DNA of 44,138 nucleotides. Origin: an uncultured Clostridia bacterium (lineage in GTDB: Bacteria > Bacillota > Clostridia > Christensenellales > UBA3700). Below are positions 41,671 to 44,138 of this stretch, piece by piece. The stretch covers positions 1 to 44,138 of the forward strand of contig CALWKO010000009.1 in the NCBI GenBank assembly GCA_944381275.1, written 5' to 3'. The notes under the pieces are model-generated. The model worked only from the letters and a program-made list of their open reading frames with translations. It made no database searches and was not told the DNA's origin. Position numbers and translations under genes: made by a program. Every line of letters starts with the position of its first letter. The stretch's first letter is position 1.

Positions 41671-41698
41671 TATCATAGAATGGTTAAATGAAAGTAAA
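41671..41698 (-). promoter_or_regulatory. autoregulatory promoter of the two-component operon
   Basis: GTTAA (41683) and GTAAA (41694) on the plus strand are exactly 11 bp apart, the same half-site type and phase as at the GT4 gene. On the minus strand they lie where a -35 box would be, ahead of TATGAT (41677-41672) or the TATTAT just after it. The leader before the regulator start is about 140-150 bases. Confidence 0.5.
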
Positions 41699-41721
41699 CA
41701 TTTTACATATTTTTCAAAACA

Positions 41722-41750
41722 AGGCGCGCCCCTTGCGGAACGCGCCCCGT
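41722..41750 (-). terminator. terminator candidate after the DUF2238-like gene
   Basis: Read on the minus strand, GGCGCG and CGCGCC pair across a 12-16-base loop, followed by TTGTTTT. It lies just downstream of the membrane protein stop and upstream of the two-component promoter. Confidence 0.5.
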
Positions 41751-41771
41751 TCGGCGTATCGCCGTATGACT

Positions 41772-42617
41772 TCACCCTATATTCGAGGGGGTATTTGATT
41801 TTTCCTCATCGCACAGCGCGCCCTCTTCTTGACCCATGCGGCGAGCCGCCGTATTCATATCCTTGCCGCAGATGTCGGAAATAAGCGACCTCATGCCCAA
41901 GTTCTTGCCCGTGAGCAGATGTATTGCATAGTGGACGCAGAAGGTGAGCGTGCCGCCCATGTGGCAGAGCATATCCAAGTCGGTATCGAGTACGGAGACG
42001 TACTTCATGCCTTCCCACGCCGCGGCTACGCCCGTTACGCCCTGTTCTTCCAGCGCGGCGAGCACCTCGGGCGGGACGTGCCCTTGCGAAGACTGCCCGG
42101 CGAAGATGTCCACGGTAAATTCCATAATCTCCCACACCGCCGCCGTGCCCATCGAGCAGAGCAACAACACCAATATCATGGCAAAGCCGGACTTTTTCTC
42201 CTGCTTGCCGCCTTCTTCTATCTTATTCAGCTTGCCGGCAAACGGGATGATGATAAACGTCATCATCACATAGCCGCTTAAAAAGTGCATTACGCAGTCG
42301 TACCACGCCACTTTGTTGAATACGTTGAACGCGCTGCCGATTATCGCGCTGCCCGTAAGCATGATTATGTACGCCAAGTGCTGCGAGGCGGAAAACCTGT
42401 GCTTTGCCGCCCGCTCTATCACATGCGGCACCCACATGAATACCGCCGTGCATATGCAGGTGAACAGCCTGTTCTCCGGGTCGCCCTGGATGCCGTTTAC
42501 TATCGCGGTTATCGCCGCAACCACGCTGACGGCGACTTCCGCCAATAATATTACGCACCTTTTTGTGTACGCCCCCGAACTTAAATCGCCTAATTTGACC
42601 CATTTCCTCTCGTGCAT
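41772..42617 (-). CDS. DUF2238/YjdF-like integral membrane protein
   Basis: A 281-residue protein with six to seven predicted membrane helices. It has the layout of the DUF2238 (YjdF) family: AWYDCVMHFLSGYVMM in the middle, then AVWEIMEFTVDIFAG and DTDLDMLCHMGGTL. The charged residues inside the helices (Asp, His, Glu, Asp) could bind metal or mediate transport, but no reaction is known. The N-terminus is short and basic, and the C-terminal 40 residues are hydrophilic. AAGGAGG precedes the ATG. Four 11-bp-phased repeats lie upstream, placing it in the same suspected Pho-like regulon as the GT4 gene. Confidence 0.75.
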   Translation of the reverse strand: MHERKWVKLGDLSSGAYTKRCVILLAEVAVSVVAAITAIVNGIQGDPENRLFTCICTAVFMWVPHVIERAAKHRFSASQHLAYIIMLTGSAIIGSAFNVFNKVAWYDCVMHFLSGYVMMTFIIIPFAGKLNKIEEGGKQEKKSGFAMILVLLLCSMGTAAVWEIMEFTVDIFAGQSSQGHVPPEVLAALEEQGVTGVAAAWEGMKYVSVLDTDLDMLCHMGGTLTFCVHYAIHLLTGKNLGMRSLISDICGKDMNTAARRMGQEEGALCDEEKSNTPSNIG

Positions 42618-42640
42618 AACATACCTCCTTGGTTGCTTAA

Positions 42641-42694
42641 AGCATACCCCTTGATTGTTACGCCCGCGTTACACAGCCGTTACATGACGGTTAC
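42641..42694 (-). promoter_or_regulatory. four PhoP/PhoB-type repeats and -10 box upstream of the DUF2238-like gene
   Basis: On the plus strand GTTAC begins at 42657, 42668, 42679 and 42690, four perfect copies at 11-bp steps. On the minus strand these are GTAAC repeats that cover the -35 area of a TATGCT -10 box (42646-42641). There is no recognisable -35 box, as in activator-dependent promoters. Confidence 0.75.
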
Positions 42695-42784
42695 ACCTTT
42701 GTAAAAATTGTGTTATGAGTGCAGATAAGGCAATAAAGGAGTTTATGGCGGACTTAGATGTTCGCAAGCGATCTCCTTTCAATA

Positions 42785-42812
42785 AAAAAGACGACCGTTT
42801 AAGCCGTCTTTG
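42785..42812 (-). terminator. intrinsic terminator downstream of ybaK
   Basis: Read on the minus strand AAAGACG and CGTCTTT form a 7-bp stem, extended by a TTTTTT run. It ends the ybaK transcript, including the small downstream frame at 42799-42945. Confidence 0.65.
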
Positions 42813-42945
42813 CGTTGCTGTAATCTCCTTGCGTTCGGTCTTGCCTTTCCTGCCGCTCTATCTCCTTTTTGCACCTCAATTTATATCGCTTATAGGTTTT
42901 TTTATAGCCGCCGGCTCTAAGCAGCTTGCTCTTTTTTGCAATCAA
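42799..42945 (-). CDS. possible small basic protein downstream of ybaK
   Basis: A 48-codon frame starting with TTG, seven bases after the ybaK stop, reading IAKKSKLLRAGGYKKTYKRY and continuing with many Lys, Arg, Gln and Glu to a stop that sits inside the terminator stem. Codons and composition look protein-like, and its stop coincides with the terminator, which supports reality. There is no good ribosome binding site, so it may need coupling to ybaK, or be the remnant of a longer gene. The overlapping plus-strand frame (42715-42978) crosses the terminator and is less likely. Confidence 0.3.
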   Translation of the reverse strand: MIAKKSKLLRAGGYKKTYKRYKLRCKKEIERQERQDRTQGDYSNAKTA

Positions 42946-42952
42946 AAAACCG

Positions 42953-43429
42953 CTATTCGGTTAGGTCGGCGGGGGTGATCTTTATCGCCTTTTGCAGGTC
43001 GGCAAGGCTCATTTCTATCTGCCTGCCTATCTTGCCGGCGCTGAAAATTATCGTTCCTAGGGCGGCTGCGGACGAATCGATAAAGGTGGGGAAGAACTTT
43101 TTCATGCCGATGGGGCTGCACCCGCCGTGCACATAGCCCGTAAGCGGCAAAAGGTCCTTTGCCTTTAACATCTCGATGTTCTTCTCCCCGGCTGCGCGGG
43201 CGGCTTTTTTCAAGTCCAGCTCGCCCGTGACGGGCACCATAAACACATAATGGCCGCCGCTTTTGCCCGTGGTGACCAGCGTTTTGAATACTTGGTGCGC
43301 TTCTTTGCCCAAAATTTTTGCCACTTCCTCACCCGAAGGCGCTACATCGCATTCGAAATAATAGCACTCGTGCGGGAGCTTTTTTGCGTCTAGTATGCGC
43401 ATTACGTTTGTCTTTTCCTGCTTTTCCAT
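42953..43429 (-). CDS. ybaK: Cys-tRNA(Pro)/Cys-tRNA(Cys) deacylase, YbaK/EbsC family
   Basis: A 158-residue member of the YbaK/EbsC family, which removes cysteine wrongly loaded on tRNA(Pro). Family marks are the invariant Lys in HQVFKTLVTTGKSGGHYVF, the ELDLKKAARAAGEKNIEM segment, TGYVHGGCSPIGMKKFF (GxxSPxG motif) and the C-terminal AGKIGRQIEMSLADL. Length is normal. The ATG at 43429 has no Shine-Dalgarno sequence and lies six bases after a TATACT -10 box, so the message is predicted to be leaderless, like that of the GH2 gene. The other end of the gene is followed by a short basic frame and a terminator. Confidence 0.92.
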   Translation of the reverse strand: MEKQEKTNVMRILDAKKLPHECYYFECDVAPSGEEVAKILGKEAHQVFKTLVTTGKSGGHYVFMVPVTGELDLKKAARAAGEKNIEMLKAKDLLPLTGYVHGGCSPIGMKKFFPTFIDSSAAALGTIIFSAGKIGRQIEMSLADLQKAIKITPADLTE

Positions 43430-43435
43430 ACTTAT

Positions 43436-43464
43436 AGTATAGCGGAAAAAATGAAAAAGTAAAG
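43436..43464 (-). promoter_or_regulatory. ybaK: promoter of ybaK, predicted leaderless
   Basis: TATACT (43441-43436) is followed by six bases (ATAAGT) and the ATG. A weak -35 (CTTTAC) lies 17 bp upstream. The geometry is identical to the GH2 promoter at 2785. Confidence 0.6.
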
Positions 43465-43474
43465 GGGAAAAGCG

Positions 43475-44138
43475 ATGATTTTTTCAGGTCGCAAAGTAAT
43501 TGTTTGCGAAGCGTTAGCGACTTGAAAAAATCGTGGAAATTTGCTTTTGATAACTACGACATTTAAACAAAGTGTGATAAGCAAATTTCTTTGCGCGGCG
43601 TAGAGATATGTATCGATACCCGACCAAGTAATCAGCCTTCCTTATAAAATATATCGATACCCGATAAAGTCACAGGTAGCGCAACTATTTTTTGGGGATA
43701 AAAAATAAAGAGTAAGCGCACAGTATCTACCCCAAAAAAGTGATATTTTTGGCTTGCGAAATTATAAAGCCTTGAAGTGACCGATAGGGAGCGCAAGGCT
43801 TTCTCTCTTCGCAGAAAAATATCACACGCCAAAAGTGAAATGCGCCCTCAAACCGCAAAGCGACGAGAGGGCGCGTGATATTTTTGGACATACAGCCGTG
43901 GAGCGGCGCTGTCCAAAAGTTAAGGTGCCGCAGGCGCATTATAACTGCTTTTTTCTTATTAAGACCAAGCAAGTGTAAACCCGCTTTGCGGAGCCGCAAC
44001 TTTTGCGCGGTGTTACTTGCAACAGTGCGCGCAAAAATATCACGCGACCTCTCGTCGCTCTGCGGTTTGAGGGGCACCTTTTTGTGCTTGCTTTGCTTTT
44101 CAGGTATCGATAGTTTTCAAGCGGATAAGTAATAAATG
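43475..44138. repeat. element D: hairpin arrays, truncated by the window edge
   Basis: Starts ATGATTTTTTCAGG. Module 1 has 16-bp arms (43477-43492/43517-43532), then spacer GTGGAAAT. Module 2 has arms AAATTTGCTT (43537-43546/43579-43588). An extra TTGCGC/GCGCAA module holds two copies of TATCGATACCCGA. Further modules have arms TTTTTTGGGG (43688/43730), TTTTGGC (43747/43828), GCGCCCTC (43842/43867) and TTTTGGACA (43882/43910), then the head GGTGCCGCAGGCGCAT. An inverted array begins at about 43971 (module 5 arms TTTTGCGCG 44001/44028, module 4 at 44045) and leads into the same core as element A. Spacers are GTGATATT and GTGAAAT. Confidence 0.85.

Noticed and set aside
42715-42978. 87-residue plus-strand frame near ybaK
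   Set aside because: No ribosome binding site, it runs through a terminator stem and overlaps the end of ybaK; the opposite strand holds a more protein-like small frame.

Overview
The window looks like chromosome from an anaerobic, probably gut-living, Clostridia-type Firmicute. The evidence is a SipW-type signal peptidase next to TasA-like substrates, GGAGG ribosome binding sites, an OmpR-type two-component system with PhoP-like operators, and fairly GC-rich genes interrupted by an AT-richer glycan island. An uncultured Christensenellales-like lineage would fit, but that is inference. No rRNA, tRNA or CRISPR was seen.

Layout. 1-580: 3' part of an IS481-type transposase. 595-2778: GH2 glycosidase, divergent from a metallophosphoesterase/HAD phosphatase pair (2979-4891). 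4888-5763: a repeat element made of two facing arrays of hairpins. 5760-12993: myo-inositol catabolic operon iolC-B-D-E-A-G (minus strand). 13058-13766: divergent promoter region. 13767-24112: a SipW secretion and fibre locus on the plus strand, with a small secreted protein, signal peptidase SipW, a membrane protein, three short TasA/CalY-like proteins and two large proteins that join a TasA-like head to right-handed beta-helix domains. 24439-28637: five-gene minus operon (SIS sugar isomerase, 2-hydroxyacid dehydrogenase, membrane protein, cysK, tcdA). 28758-29914: a second hairpin-array element, carrying a four-helix-bundle (23S-IVS type) gene with its own promoter. 30016-32218: two small membrane proteins and a glycolipid-type GT4. 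32347-39530: AT-rich glycan operon of a radical SAM protein, a 1620-residue six-domain polyenzyme, a short nucleotide-sugar dehydrogenase and a kinase-like protein. 39791-43429: histidine kinase/response regulator, a DUF2238-like membrane protein and ybaK. 43475-end: a third hairpin-array element that runs off the window.

Connections. The response regulator, the GT4 glycosyltransferase and the DUF2238-like gene are each preceded by GTTAC/GTAAC-type repeats at exact 11-bp spacing (two, six and four copies). This suggests one Pho-like regulon, plausibly membrane or envelope remodelling, controlled by the two-component system encoded here. In the fibre locus, SipW would process all five TasA-like precursors, and the beta-helix proteins would be large surface appendages or fibre-anchored adhesins.

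The most unusual feature is the family of hairpin-array elements. Five structural modules occur in fixed order, separated by a short spacer that is constant within an array but differs between elements. Stem arms co-vary while loop sequences are kept, and the outer ends form the stop codons of neighbouring genes. One copy carries a protein gene between two facing arrays. It resembles REPIN/BIME or Rickettsia palindromic elements in concept, but I do not recognise it as a described family.
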